DNA from: Arcticibacter tournemirensis
Lineage (GTDB): Bacteria > Bacteroidota > Bacteroidia > Sphingobacteriales > Sphingobacteriaceae
DNA: 64,000 nucleotides
Reading direction: 5' to 3'
Assembly: GCF_006716645.1 (NCBI RefSeq)
Contig: NZ_VFPL01000001.1
Span: 3,286,001 to 3,350,000 of the forward strand
This document shows, piece after piece, positions 36,436-46,645 of the stretch (its first letter is position 1; every line of letters starts with the position of its first letter). The position numbers and the translations under genes are program-made. The notes under the pieces were generated by a model. The model was not told where the DNA came from. It searched no databases and saw nothing but the letters and a program-made list of their open reading frames with translations.

Positions 36436-39048
36436 ATGGCTGAAGAAACAGAAAACGCAAATTTAGAACCTACTAACAATCGCATTATACCTATAAATAT
36501 CGAAGAAGAAATGAAATCGGCCTACATCGATTATTCGATGTCGGTAATTGTTTCACGTGCTCTTCCAGATGTTCGCGATGGATTAAAACCGGTACACAGA
36601 CGTGTACTGTATGGAATGCTCGACCTGGGTGTTACAAGTGGCAAGCCTTATAAAAAATCGGCCCGTATTGTGGGTGATGTACTGGGTAAGTATCACCCGC
36701 ATGGTGATTCATCTGTATACGGCACGATGGTTCGTATGGCCCAGGATTGGAGCTTAAGATATCCCCTGGTGGACGGACAAGGTAATTTTGGCTCTATCGA
36801 CGGCGATGAGCCGGCGGCAATGCGGTACACTGAGGCACGTCTTAAAAAGATTGCTGAAGAAATGCTTGCTGACATTAATAAAGATACGATTGATTATCAG
36901 CTGAACTTTGATGACTCTCTTGAAGAGCCTACCGTTCTTCCTACCAAGATCCCCAATCTCCTTGTAAACGGAGCTTCGGGTATTGCCGTAGGTATGGCGA
37001 CGAATATGGCGCCGCATAACCTGAATGAGGTTATTAATGCGACGGTGGCATATATCGACAACCGCGACATCGAGATCTCAGAACTGATGCAGCATGTCAA
37101 AGCACCCGATTTCCCTACCGGCGGTATCATATATGGCCATGCAGGGGTGAAGGAAGCTTTCGAAACAGGACGCGGAAGGGTGATGATGAGGGCTAAGGCC
37201 GAAATCGAAACCTATGGACACGACCGTGAGCGGATTGTCGTAACTGAGATACCTTACCAGGTTAACAAGTCGCAGATGATTGAAAGTACTGCGAACCTCG
37301 TTAATGAAAAGAAGATTGAAGGCATATCTGAAATACGCGATGAGTCTGACAGGGATGGAATGCGCATCGTATATGAGATAAAGAAAGATGCAAACTCTTC
37401 TATTGTTCTTAATAACCTTTATAAATACACAGCGCTTCAAAGCTCCTTCAGTGTAAATAACATTGCTCTTGTTCATGGCAGGCCGATGTTGCTTAACCTA
37501 AAGGACCTGATCAAACACTTTGTTGATCATAGGCACGAAGTGGTGATCCGGCGCACGCGCTTCGAGCTTTCCGAAGCCGAAAAGCGTGCCCACATCCTCG
37601 AAGGTTTGCTGATTGCACTTGACCATCTCGATGAAGTGATCCGGTTAATTCGTAATTCGGCTACTCCTGAAGATGCCCGTACCGGCTTAATTACAACATT
37701 CGGACTTTCTGATCTTCAGGCGCGTGCTATCCTTGATATGACGCTTCGCCGTCTTACCGGACTTGAGCGTGATAAGATCAAGGAAGAGTATGCCGAACTT
37801 ATGAAGACTATCGAATATTTGAAGTCTGTTCTGGCCGACGAAGGCTTAAGAATGCAGATCATAAAAGATGAACTCGCTGAGATCGTAGAAAAATACGGTG
37901 ACGAACGTAAAACAACCATCGTTCATTCTGCCGAAGATATGCGGATGGAAGACTTCATCGAAGACGAAGAAGTTGTAATTACCATTTCTTACGAAGGCTA
38001 CATCAAACGGACTCCGCTTACAGAGTACCGTACTCAGGGCCGGGGAGGAAAGGGATCTCTTGGATCAAACTCCCGTGATCAGGATTTCATAGAGCATATC
38101 ATTATTGCATCGAATCATAATTACATGCTATTCTTTACAGAAGCCGGGCGATGTTTCTGGCTCCGTGTGTTCGAGATTCCTGAAGGATCGAGAACAAGTA
38201 AAGGAAGGGCAATTCAGAATATTATCAATATCCCTAAGGAAGAAAAGATCAAAGCCTATATCAAGGTTAAAAATCTTAAGGACCAGGAGTATCTTGAGAA
38301 CAACTTTATCATTATGTGTACCCGCAAGGGAACCATAAAGAAGACGTCGCTTGAAGCTTACTCGCGTCCAAGGGCTAATGGTATCAACGCCATCAATATC
38401 AATGATGGAGACCAGCTGCTCGAAGCTAACCTGACAGATGGTAGCAGCGAAATCATCATGGCGCTTCGTTCGGGCAGGGCGATACGCTTTAACGAGTCGA
38501 CAGTAAGACCGATGGGACGTACTGCAACGGGAGTTCGCGGGGTAACACTGGCACACGACAAGGATGATGTGATCGGAATGATCAGCATCAATAATCCTGA
38601 AGCTACTATCCTGGTAGTATCCGAAAAGGGATATGGCAAGCGTACTGACCTTGAAGACTACCGTGTTACCAACCGTGGCGGTAAAGGCGTGAAGACGTTG
38701 AACGTTACTGATAAAACAGGGGAGCTTGTTGCTATAAAAGATGTTACTGACAAAGATGACCTGATGATCATTAATAAATCAGGCATTGTTATCCGAATAG
38801 CTATCAGCGAGCTTCGCGTGATGGGTCGTGCAACACAAGGTGTAAGACTTATATCACTGAAAGGGGAGGATGCCATAGCTTCGATTGCTAAGGTTGAACA
38901 CGAAGAAGAAGCCGAAACTGTCGAGCCATTGAACGAGCCGGTAGATCTGGGAGGCGAAGATGATGAGGATTTAACAACTGAGGAGGAAGTTGACGAAACT
39001 GACGGTGAAGAGGATACGAATAAGGACGAGGATACGTTAGAAGAATAG
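36436..39048 (+). CDS. gyrA: DNA gyrase subunit A
   Basis: The 870-residue breakage-reunion subunit of DNA gyrase. The catalytic tyrosine is Y131 in '[10 protein letters not shown]', the GyrA box 'QGRGGKGS' is in the C-terminal beta-pinwheel, and the tail is strongly acidic (last 50 residues). In the quinolone-determining region ([17 protein letters not shown]) the E. coli Ser83 position is S92, while the Asp87 position is G96; D87G confers quinolone resistance in E. coli, though glycine may be the normal residue in this lineage. It is followed after 6 bp by a TPR gene. Confidence 0.97.
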   Translation: MAEETENANLEPTNNRIIPINIEEEMKSAYIDYSMSVIVSRALPDVRDGLKPVHRRVLYGMLDLGVTSGKPYKKSARIVGDVLGKYHPHGDSSVYGTMVRMAQDWSLRYPLVDGQGNFGSIDGDEPAAMRYTEARLKKIAEEMLADINKDTIDYQLNFDDSLEEPTVLPTKIPNLLVNGASGIAVGMATNMAPHNLNEVINATVAYIDNRDIEISELMQHVKAPDFPTGGIIYGHAGVKEAFETGRGRVMMRAKAEIETYGHDRERIVVTEIPYQVNKSQMIESTANLVNEKKIEGISEIRDESDRDGMRIVYEIKKDANSSIVLNNLYKYTALQSSFSVNNIALVHGRPMLLNLKDLIKHFVDHRHEVVIRRTRFELSEAEKRAHILEGLLIALDHLDEVIRLIRNSATPEDARTGLITTFGLSDLQARAILDMTLRRLTGLERDKIKEEYAELMKTIEYLKSVLADEGLRMQIIKDELAEIVEKYGDERKTTIVHSAEDMRMEDFIEDEEVVITISYEGYIKRTPLTEYRTQGRGGKGSLGSNSRDQDFIEHIIIASNHNYMLFFTEAGRCFWLRVFEIPEGSRTSKGRAIQNIINIPKEEKIKAYIKVKNLKDQEYLENNFIIMCTRKGTIKKTSLEAYSRPRANGINAININDGDQLLEANLTDGSSEIIMALRSGRAIRFNESTVRPMGRTATGVRGVTLAHDKDDVIGMISINNPEATILVVSEKGYGKRTDLEDYRVTNRGGKGVKTLNVTDKTGELVAIKDVTDKDDLMIINKSGIVIRIAISELRVMGRATQGVRLISLKGEDAIASIAKVEHEEEAETVEPLNEPVDLGGEDDEDLTTEEEVDETDGEEDTNKDEDTLEE

Positions 39049-39054
39049 CAATTT

Positions 39055-40164
39055 ATGAGAACGCGATTTTTATTTATGATGCTGTTGTGTTGTAGCGGGG
39101 GACTTCTTTCTGCGCAATCATTAACAAAAGAGGCAATGAATAATTTTGCGCTTTACACAAATAAAGGTGAGTTTTCTGATCTTGAAAAAGCAAGGAAATC
39201 AATTGATGAAGCATATAAGACACGCAAGGATTCTTTCAGTTATAAGAATAACCTGATAAGAAGCCTTGTGTATTCTTCACTTGCCTTTGCAGATTCTACG
39301 CGGAGACTTTCCTATAAAAAAGACCCGATAAACGAAACGTTGTTTTCGCTAAACAGGCTGAAGAGCCCAAAGCTGAATGATGAGCACAAACCCGAACTGG
39401 ATTATGTGAAGACACAGCTTGCTAAAGCCTGGTTAATAAAAGCGAATAAGGCTATTACTGTTTATAATTATCCGGAAGCCTACAAAGCTTATTTGTCTGT
39501 AGATTCTTTAAATTCTGAACTCTTTTTTGTTAAGCATAACCTTGCACTCTTAAGTGAGAAGATGGGGAACATTAGCCGGGCCATTAACTATTACGAGCAG
39601 CTTGTGGAAGACAGGAAACGTTCATTACCCGACTATTACCTTGCTCTTTCTAATCTTTACGAGTCGCGTAACAGCAATAAGTCGCTGGAAGTTCTGCAGG
39701 AAGGGCGACGTGTTTTTCCAGGAAACAAGGATCTGTTATTCAAGGAGATAAACATCTATGCCGATAACGGAGCTTACAACATGGTTGAAAATATTGTGCT
39801 GGATGCGCTAAAACTAGATCCCGATAATTCCGAACTCAATTATCTGGCTGGATTCTCCTACGACATGACGGGGAAAAAGGCCAAAGCAGAAGAGTATTAT
39901 AAACGGGTAATTTCTCTGGAGTATAACAACTATGAAGGCAATTATTCTCTTGGACTGTTGTATCTCAATTGGTACCTGAATTCGGCAAATAATAAGGAAG
40001 TAAATCTAAATCTCGCAAAAAAATATCTTACTTTGGCCGGCGAAATAAATCCCAATTCAGTAAACGTGTTAAAATCACTGGCTATTTTATACAACAGTAC
40101 GGGGGACATGATTGAGCTGGAAAAGGTTAATAATAAACTGAAACAATTTATTCTAATAAACTAA
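39055..40164 (+). CDS. Secreted TPR-repeat protein
   Basis: A 369-residue protein with a signal peptide (MRTRFLFMMLLCCSGGLLSA) and several tetratricopeptide repeats, for example 'HNLALLSEKMGNISRAINYY' and 'LNYLAGFSYDMTGKKAKAEE'. TPRs mediate protein-protein contacts. It lies 6 bp behind gyrA and 4 bp before another TPR gene. The two look like diverged copies. Function unknown. Confidence 0.85.
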   Translation: MRTRFLFMMLLCCSGGLLSAQSLTKEAMNNFALYTNKGEFSDLEKARKSIDEAYKTRKDSFSYKNNLIRSLVYSSLAFADSTRRLSYKKDPINETLFSLNRLKSPKLNDEHKPELDYVKTQLAKAWLIKANKAITVYNYPEAYKAYLSVDSLNSELFFVKHNLALLSEKMGNISRAINYYEQLVEDRKRSLPDYYLALSNLYESRNSNKSLEVLQEGRRVFPGNKDLLFKEINIYADNGAYNMVENIVLDALKLDPDNSELNYLAGFSYDMTGKKAKAEEYYKRVISLEYNNYEGNYSLGLLYLNWYLNSANNKEVNLNLAKKYLTLAGEINPNSVNVLKSLAILYNSTGDMIELEKVNNKLKQFILIN

Positions 40165-40168
40165 ATAT

Positions 40169-41338
40169 ATGAATACGAAGTCGCTTATAGTTACACTGGC
40201 AGTAATAGGAATGTCTGTTTCTGCTTTCGCACAGAAATCAGCAGTAAGTTCTGCTAAATCTGATTATGAGAGTTATACAACTTTAAGAGGAGCATCTCCT
40301 CAACTGGCCCAACCGAAATTAAAGTCGGCTAAAGAGGCTATTGATAAAGCGGTTTTACACGAGAAGACCAAGAATGATGCAGGCGCATGGACGTATCGTG
40401 CATTAATCTATGCAGATATGGCGGCTAATGACAGCACATCTGCTGCCGATCAGCTTACCGCTGAAGCACTCACTGCCTTAAACAAAGCAAAAGAGCTGGA
40501 TAACGCAGGGGCTCAAAAAGAGAATATTCAGAAAGCTGTTACTCTTTTATCGCAGGGTCAGTTAATCAAAGGAAAGAACTTTTACGACAAGCAACAATAT
40601 GCTGAAGCGTACAAAGAATTTAACAAAGGGTTAGAATATGCACCCGGTGACACTACATTAAACTATGCTGCGGCAATTTCAGCGATGTATGCTAAAGATA
40701 ACGCGAATGCCATTGCACGGTTTAAAGAGCTGCTTCCAACCAATTATTCTGCTCTTGAAAATATCTATTCTAATCTTTCTGCGCTGTACATGCAGGTAGG
40801 CGACACTACCGCTGCAATTAAGGTTGCTGGCGAAGGAGCTGCAAAGTTCCCTAAAAGCTCTGACCTGGCTACAAGAGAGATTGAGTTAAGCCTCATGAGC
40901 GGCAAACAGAAGGAAGTAATAGAAAAGATAAATGCACAGGCAACAAAGGAACCAAATAATAAGATCTATCCTTTTTACTTAGGTATTGCATACAACGCTG
41001 CTAATGAAAATGTAAAAGCAGAGGAAGCGTACAAAAAAGCTATTGCATTAGATCCTAACTATAACGACGCCTTTATTAATCTTGGCGGTCTTATTATGAA
41101 TAACGGGATTGAGATTTATAACAAAGCAAATAAGCTTCCTGCAAATAAGCAAACTGAATATGCTGCAACAATGAAAAAAGCCCAGGCTGAATTCGACAGG
41201 GCTTTGCCTTTCCTTGAAAAAGCTGTTGAACTTAATCCTAAGTCAGATCTTGCTTTAAGAAACCTTAAAACTTATTATACAATTAAGAATAATAAAGCTA
41301 AGGCAGACGAAATCGACGCAAAAATTAAAGCGCTATAA
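40169..41338 (+). CDS. Periplasmic TPR-repeat protein
   Basis: A 389-residue protein with signal peptide (MNTKSLIVTLAVIGMSVSAF then AQK) and TPR units such as 'FYLGIAYNAANENVKAEEAY' and 'YAEAYKEFNKGLEYAPGDTT'. It is lysine- and alanine-rich. It shares layout with the preceding TPR protein, and both are cotranscribed with gyrA by spacing. It ends before a strong terminator. Confidence 0.85.
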   Translation: MNTKSLIVTLAVIGMSVSAFAQKSAVSSAKSDYESYTTLRGASPQLAQPKLKSAKEAIDKAVLHEKTKNDAGAWTYRALIYADMAANDSTSAADQLTAEALTALNKAKELDNAGAQKENIQKAVTLLSQGQLIKGKNFYDKQQYAEAYKEFNKGLEYAPGDTTLNYAAAISAMYAKDNANAIARFKELLPTNYSALENIYSNLSALYMQVGDTTAAIKVAGEGAAKFPKSSDLATREIELSLMSGKQKEVIEKINAQATKEPNNKIYPFYLGIAYNAANENVKAEEAYKKAIALDPNYNDAFINLGGLIMNNGIEIYNKANKLPANKQTEYAATMKKAQAEFDRALPFLEKAVELNPKSDLALRNLKTYYTIKNNKAKADEIDAKIKAL

Positions 41339-41350
41339 GAATAGCTTAAT

Positions 41351-41387
41351 AAAAAAAAAGCCGGACATTTAGTTCGGCTTTTTTTTT
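41351..41387. terminator. Bidirectional terminator
   Basis: A run of nine A, then GCCG, pairs with CGGC followed by nine T (stem bases 41351-41363 and 41375-41387). Additional pairs close a short loop. It separates the convergent TPR and ligD genes. Confidence 0.9.
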
Positions 41388-43887
41388 ATCTTAATTTTTC
41401 GAGGGCTGCTTTCAGGTCTGTTTTCTCAGCCGTTATGTCTTTCCATAAATCACCCTTTTCTTTTAACCGATCCAGCGTATTGAAGATTGTGAAATCTTTT
41501 ATATTAAGAGTTTCATTTACTTCTCTCCATTCAAGCGGTGTAGAAACAGTAGCTCCGGGCTTGGGCCGGGCAGAGTAGGGGGCAGCAATGGTTTGACCAC
41601 GCCGGTTTTGAAGAAAGTCCAGATAGATCTGCTTCTTTCTTTTAGAAGGACTCCTCTCCAAACTGGTTGTATCAGGATGGTGCTGATGAATCATCTGGCC
41701 CAGGTAGTGAATGAAGTTCTTCGTGATCTCATAATCATATTTTGCTCCAACATGTATGAATATGTGGAGGCCTCTCGATCCGGAGGTCTTTATGTAAGGA
41801 GTGATTCCTATCTGTTCTAATAGCTTCTTTGCAGTTAATGCGACTCTTACAACCTCGGTAAAGTCGTCGACGTCATTCGGATCAAGATCCATTACTGCAA
41901 AAATCGGGTTCTCAGGCTTTTTATAGGTACTCAGCCAGGGATTTATCTCGATACAGCCTAAATTTACCATCCATAGAAGGTTAGGGAGATTATTGCAGAT
42001 AAGGTAGTCGATGTCCTTATCATTGCTTTCCGAATACATCGGTGCATATTTTATCCACGACGGGATTTGTTCGACATCCAGATCCTTCTGAAAGAAACCA
42101 GGAGCATCTATACCGTTTGGGTGTCTGTTAAGCGAGAGGGGACGGTCTTTAAGATAGGGGAGAATGTAGTCTGCTATATCCCGGTAATACTCGATCAGTT
42201 CACCCTTGCTGATCTTCTCTTTCTTCCAGTAAAACTTCCCGAGGTTTGTAAGCTTCAATTTCTTCTTTCCGAAGCTCTCCTCAATTTCTTCCTTGTTGGC
42301 TTTAGAAGAGGGCCTGTCAGGCTTTCCTGTATTTTTTTGTTCATCTTTTAACGGGGCCATAGGTATTTCCTCCACAACGTCTTCTGGTCCTTTATCTGTT
42401 CTTAATCCTTTAAATACCGGATGGCGAAGATGTCCATCGTCTGTCCATTCCGAATAGGTCACCTCACATACCAGTACTGGCTTAACCCATGTAACGTCGC
42501 GTTCGCGGTGAACCTTTTCCTTAACGGGCTTTTTAACAGCAGGCAACTCCGACATCCTGCTAAAAACATCCTTCAGAGTTACTTCATTAAAGCCTGTACC
42601 GCAATTGCCGATGTAAATGAGTTTATCATTTTTGAACATTCCCAAAACGAGCGAACCAAAGTATTTGCGGCTGCCGTCGGGCGTGGAATACCCTATAATA
42701 ACGGCTTCCTGAGCATTAATAATTTTAAACTTAAGCCATTTATCTGAACGTCTGTTACTTTCGTAAGGAGCAGAGGCATCTTTCGCTATTATGCCTTCCC
42801 ATTCATTCTTAATAGCTTCACCAAAAAGCTCTTTTCCCTTTTCGCTGATATGATCGTTATAAATGATAGAGGGGTCGTTCAGATTGTCGATCAGCGCTTT
42901 TAATAATTGCTTACGTTTGCGGAGCTCCAGATCTCTCAGATCATGTCCGTCTAAAGAAAGCAGATCGAATACATAATATTTCAGTAAAATGTCCTTTTTC
43001 GCTGACGCATAATTTTGCAAATGCTGAAAAATATTATGGCCATTCTTATCTTCAGTTACAACCTCTCCGTCAATTACAGCCTCTCTTTTTATTTTGGATA
43101 AGGCCTTTGACACGGGCTTGTATTTGTCCTGAAATTCGATATCATTCCTTGAAACAAGCCTAACCTTGTCGCCGGTATAGCCCAACGCACGGTATCCGTC
43201 TAATTTCCGCTCATAGATCCATCCGGCATTATCCACCAGCTCTGTAGCCGGTGCAAGCTTTGCCAGCATAGGCTTAAATGATATCTCTTCCTGAACTACT
43301 TTTGTGTTTATAGTCTTTGGTTTAGCTTTTTGTTTTACGCCTCTTTCCTTAACAGATTTGGGAACTAGGTCTTCGGCATTGAATTTCTTGTCGAGAGCAT
43401 ACTCATCGCGGTGTTTGATCAACAACCAGGCATTGTCTTCATTACCTTTAATTTTGACAAGAGCGAATTCGCCATTTAGAGTCTTTCCGTGTAGGCGAAA
43501 CTTTAAATTTCCGCTATGCAATCCTTGTTTCAGTTCCTTCTCACCACTTTCACCCGAAAGCGGTTCGTAAGTGCCTTCATCAAAAATTGTAACCACGCCG
43601 GCGCCGTAGTTGCCTTCGGGGATTACCCCTTCAAATGTCCGGTAGTCATAGGGGTGGTCCTCGACCATCATAGCAAGCCGCTTGTCCTTAGGGTTGAGAG
43701 AAGGGCCCTTTGGTACAGCCCAGCTTTTTAGCACCCCCTCCAGTTCGAGCCGGAAATCGTAATGCAAACGGGAAGCATGATGTCGCTGAACGACAAATTT
43801 CAAGCTCCCTGAGGCTTTCCGTTTCCCTGTTCCGGGCTCCGAAGTCTCTTTGAAGTTTCGCTTCTTAACATACTCTTCCAGTGCCAT
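41386..43887 (-). CDS. ligD: ATP-dependent DNA ligase D
   Basis: The end-joining enzyme of bacterial NHEJ, 833 residues. Domain order is phosphoesterase (about 25-185, 'HHASRLHYDFRLELEG'), ATP ligase (about 200-520, catalytic K228 in 'ERKLDGYRAL'), and AEP-type polymerase (about 545-830, 'LNRHPNGIDAPGFFQKDL' and 'FAVMDLDPND' with its catalytic aspartates). This PE-Lig-Pol order is as in Pseudomonas. It abuts ku, so both are made from one mRNA. Confidence 0.97.
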   Translation of the reverse strand: MALEEYVKKRNFKETSEPGTGKRKASGSLKFVVQRHHASRLHYDFRLELEGVLKSWAVPKGPSLNPKDKRLAMMVEDHPYDYRTFEGVIPEGNYGAGVVTIFDEGTYEPLSGESGEKELKQGLHSGNLKFRLHGKTLNGEFALVKIKGNEDNAWLLIKHRDEYALDKKFNAEDLVPKSVKERGVKQKAKPKTINTKVVQEEISFKPMLAKLAPATELVDNAGWIYERKLDGYRALGYTGDKVRLVSRNDIEFQDKYKPVSKALSKIKREAVIDGEVVTEDKNGHNIFQHLQNYASAKKDILLKYYVFDLLSLDGHDLRDLELRKRKQLLKALIDNLNDPSIIYNDHISEKGKELFGEAIKNEWEGIIAKDASAPYESNRRSDKWLKFKIINAQEAVIIGYSTPDGSRKYFGSLVLGMFKNDKLIYIGNCGTGFNEVTLKDVFSRMSELPAVKKPVKEKVHRERDVTWVKPVLVCEVTYSEWTDDGHLRHPVFKGLRTDKGPEDVVEEIPMAPLKDEQKNTGKPDRPSSKANKEEIEESFGKKKLKLTNLGKFYWKKEKISKGELIEYYRDIADYILPYLKDRPLSLNRHPNGIDAPGFFQKDLDVEQIPSWIKYAPMYSESNDKDIDYLICNNLPNLLWMVNLGCIEINPWLSTYKKPENPIFAVMDLDPNDVDDFTEVVRVALTAKKLLEQIGITPYIKTSGSRGLHIFIHVGAKYDYEITKNFIHYLGQMIHQHHPDTTSLERSPSKRKKQIYLDFLQNRRGQTIAAPYSARPKPGATVSTPLEWREVNETLNIKDFTIFNTLDRLKEKGDLWKDITAEKTDLKAALEKLR

Positions 43888-44658
43888 TTATGCTCCTTTT
43901 CTTGTATTAAGACTTTGCATGAGCTGATCATAAAGATCATCGCCGGCTGCCTTTTGAGGCTTAAGCTTTTTAATCGTCGGACGTTTCCCTTTGGCTTTAG
44001 CTTGTATGATTTTCATCAACTCATGATGATATTCATCTTTAAACTTTTCAATTTCAAACTTACCCGTATACTGATTAATTAGAGCAAGTCCCATGTCCAG
44101 TTCTTTTTTACTCACAGTTACATCGTCGGGAGTTAGAATTTCTTCTGAGGGCCTGATCTCTTCTGCAAACCGGATCTTTGTGATAACAATTACATTTTTA
44201 ACTGGGTGGATGATACAAAGATTCTCGGTACTTCGCAGTACAAAACGGGCAAGTCCTGCCTTCCTTGATTTTTGTAAAGCCTTCATAAGCAGGGCATAGG
44301 CTTTCCTCCCTTGCTTTTCCGGTTCGGAATAGTAGGAGGTCTCGTAATACATTGGATTAACCTCTTCAATATCCACAAAGTTCTCTATTTCGATGATCTT
44401 GCTCTTTTCGGGACTGGCATCTTCAAAGTCCTTATCCTCTAGAATAACATAATTATCATTCATCGGATAGCCCTTAACGATCTTATCATAAGGCACTTCC
44501 TTCCTGGTTTTGTCGTTTATCCGCTGATACCGAATACGCGAATGGTCCCTGCTGTCGAGCATATCAAGACCCAGAGAGCTGTTTTGCACTGCTGAATACA
44601 GTTTGATTGGAATATTGACCAAACCAAAGCCGATAGAACCTTTCCAGATGGACCTCAT
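43888..44658 (-). CDS. ku: Ku-family DNA end-binding protein
   Basis: Binds double-strand DNA ends and recruits LigD. I start at ATG 44658, which gives the standard beginning 'MRSIWKGSIGFGLVNIPIKL' and a length of 256 residues; a longer frame would overlap the upstream gene. Bacterial Ku motifs 'CIIHPVKNVIVITKIRFAEE' and 'YHHELMKIIQAKAKGK' are visible. There is no base between its stop codon and the ligD start. Confidence 0.96.
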   Translation of the reverse strand: MRSIWKGSIGFGLVNIPIKLYSAVQNSSLGLDMLDSRDHSRIRYQRINDKTRKEVPYDKIVKGYPMNDNYVILEDKDFEDASPEKSKIIEIENFVDIEEVNPMYYETSYYSEPEKQGRKAYALLMKALQKSRKAGLARFVLRSTENLCIIHPVKNVIVITKIRFAEEIRPSEEILTPDDVTVSKKELDMGLALINQYTGKFEIEKFKDEYHHELMKIIQAKAKGKRPTIKKLKPQKAAGDDLYDQLMQSLNTRKGA

Positions 44659-44668
44659 GACGTAGGAA

Positions 44669-45142
44669 TTAGATGGATGGATCTTTTTTAAATAAACTGA
44701 AATACCGGCGGTCGAGCTCGGTAAAGGTTTCATTAACAATGAGCCGCTGGCTCATGAGGAAGGTCTTTATATCCGTATCGTTCAGCAGATCGCCTTGAAG
44801 GATATCGTCATAAGCATCAAGTACAGTCTGATCACCATTGCGACAACTTTCAAGAACTGTTTGATCATCCTTTTTAGTCATGCTGGTTTTTATTTCCATC
44901 CAGCCGCGGTGCAGCGATGCCATCAGATCAGATCTTTCTTCATCGGGAGTACCGCCATAGCTATGGATGCGGTCTCTGATTTCCGTTGCGAGGGTTTCAC
45001 GTTGCTTGATAATCTCAGAGAACAGATCTTTAAGGTCAGCTGACTGAACAAGCCCGGCAGCTTCAGTATATCCTTGTTTGCTGTCGTTTAAAAGCCGGTG
45101 CAAACTCTGTAACTGTTTGTTATAATTCTCGGTATAATTCAT
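44669..45142 (-). CDS. DUF2383/PA2169-type four-helix protein
   Basis: A 157-residue helical protein. 'RLLNDSKQGYTEAAGLVQSA' and 'GTPDEERSDLMASLHRGWME' match the PA2169 family, a ferritin-like four-helix fold of unclear function often tied to stress. Its stop codon is 10 bp before ku, so it belongs to the NHEJ operon by spacing. Whether it helps repair or simply shares stress control is open. Confidence 0.85.
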   Translation of the reverse strand: MNYTENYNKQLQSLHRLLNDSKQGYTEAAGLVQSADLKDLFSEIIKQRETLATEIRDRIHSYGGTPDEERSDLMASLHRGWMEIKTSMTKKDDQTVLESCRNGDQTVLDAYDDILQGDLLNDTDIKTFLMSQRLIVNETFTELDRRYFSLFKKDPSI

Positions 45143-45280
45143 TTCTGTTCTTGTTAAAGGTTGATTTGTCTTTAACGCTTGTAAACAGAAATGGTTTGAC
45201 AGGGAGAGGGACGATAAAGCAGAGGAGCCTTCTATAAAGGAACAAAATATTTAACTTAACATAATGTTAATTATGATTCT

Positions 45281-46003
45281 TTAAAGGCTCTCTATTAAAT
45301 GATGGAATTTAGTGATAGCCTGACGCTTTTCTGCTGTCAATGGATAATCAAGTTTATGAAGCAGATAATCTTCAAGATCGAAGTCAGATCGTGGTTCTAA
45401 TTCTTTCAGGGCTTCAGCACGGTGCTCAACACCAAATTTAAGAACTTCGTTGAATTCTTTAATGAAATTTTTATCTAAAGGTTTGTTTGAAGCCCATACT
45501 GCAAACGCAAACGGCAAGCCAGTAAATTTCATCCATTCTTCGCCCATATCGTATACAAACGGGTATTTATCTGTTTTGCCGAATGTGCGGTCGCCGATTT
45601 CGACAAATGCGTCAGCTGTACCATCTTCAACGAATTTAACCTGCACCTTCCAATAGTTTTTCAGAAGCACTTTTGCAAGATTATTAGATGTTCGTGACTG
45701 TTTATCGAGCCTTACCGATCTTATTTCTTCGGCCGGTTTGTCACTGAAAATGAACACAGAATTCACTGCGCCTACGGATCCGATGCAGTAATCCGAAACT
45801 ATCTCATAATTGGGAATATTTAACAAAGCAGCAACCGGAACGAGGCCTATATCTACTTGGTTATTAATTAGTTTAGTTGCGCAATCTGAAGGTATATCGT
45901 AACTTAGTTCTATTTTATCCAGAAAAGCCCCTGCGTGTTTTAGTCCGTAAGCAAAGGGTTTGGTATTGGTATATGATACTGCTGAAACTCTAATCTTGTT
46001 CAC
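45281..46003 (-). CDS. mqnA: Chorismate dehydratase (futalosine pathway)
   Basis: Removes water from chorismate to give 3-enolpyruvyl-benzoate, the first step of the futalosine route to menaquinone. The 240-residue protein has the periplasmic-binding-like fold of MqnA/MqnD with 'VSAVSYTNTKPFAYGL', 'DIGLVPVAALL' and 'GSVGAVNSVFIFSDKP'. It overlaps the phosphatase gene by 14 bp and is in one run with mqnE. Confidence 0.93.
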   Translation of the reverse strand: MNKIRVSAVSYTNTKPFAYGLKHAGAFLDKIELSYDIPSDCATKLINNQVDIGLVPVAALLNIPNYEIVSDYCIGSVGAVNSVFIFSDKPAEEIRSVRLDKQSRTSNNLAKVLLKNYWKVQVKFVEDGTADAFVEIGDRTFGKTDKYPFVYDMGEEWMKFTGLPFAFAVWASNKPLDKNFIKEFNEVLKFGVEHRAEALKELEPRSDFDLEDYLLHKLDYPLTAEKRQAITKFHHLIESL

Positions 46004-46619
46004 AAAGCTGTATTAAGTGGTCGGTATTATTGAATTCGATGATATGGAAACGACTACCATCATATTTCACCTTATATAAGGTGGTATTGGTATGCGGGAA
46101 ATTTCCCATTTCATAAAGCGGCTTGTCGGTAAGGAGACATAGGAAAAGGCGCATAGCCCTTCCGTGCATACACAAAAGGATGGTTTTGGCATCGTTCTTT
46201 TCAATAAGTTTTTCCAGAACTTCCAGTTGCCGTTCTTTTACTTCGAGCGGGCTCTCCCCCTTGTCGAACTTTAGATGAAGTTCGCCTGATGACCAGTTGG
46301 TCATCATATTCTCGTAAGCCAGCTTCACATCTTCGGTGTTCTCCATCCCCTCGTAAATACCCCAGGCCATCTCATCAAGCCCCGGATATTGCGTCCACGG
46401 AATACCCCGATCTATAAATTTCTGAACAGTTTGATGAGTCCTTTTTAGAGTCGATGTGTAAATTTTATCGAAAGGAACGTCTTTATAAGTTTCAAAGAAG
46501 GCCTCTGCCTGCTTTATTCCGTGTGCATTAATGTCTGTATTCATCCCCCTGCCCTGCACTACTCCTCTTTTGTTCAGATCGGTTTCAGCATGGCGGATGA
46601 TATATATAATTTTCTCCAT
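45990..46619 (-). CDS. Histidine phosphatase superfamily protein
   Basis: A 209-residue phosphoglycerate-mutase-like enzyme with the catalytic 'IIRHAETDLNKRGVVQGR' (RHG-type motif as RHA) and a second histidine in 'LLCMHGRAMRLFLCLL'. Its place between mqnE and mqnA, with a 14-bp overlap, hints at a role linked to menaquinone synthesis or to cleaning up a phosphorylated product. Substrate unknown. Confidence 0.9.
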   Translation of the reverse strand: MEKIIYIIRHAETDLNKRGVVQGRGMNTDINAHGIKQAEAFFETYKDVPFDKIYTSTLKRTHQTVQKFIDRGIPWTQYPGLDEMAWGIYEGMENTEDVKLAYENMMTNWSSGELHLKFDKGESPLEVKERQLEVLEKLIEKNDAKTILLCMHGRAMRLFLCLLTDKPLYEMGNFPHTNTTLYKVKYDGSRFHIIEFNNTDHLIQLCEQD

Positions 46620-46645
46620 ACCCTCAATAGCGGGAATCTGTTTTT

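Noticed and set aside
39085-39115. Cys-Cys pair near the start of a TPR gene as a third cysteine leader
   Set aside because: The pair is in the hydrophobic core of a signal peptide of a full-length gene and is not followed by a stop codon.
45256-45270. Palindrome TTAACAT-A-ATGTTAA behind mqnA
   Set aside because: AT-rich and short, without a T-run or a second copy. It may be a weak terminator but I cannot support a call.
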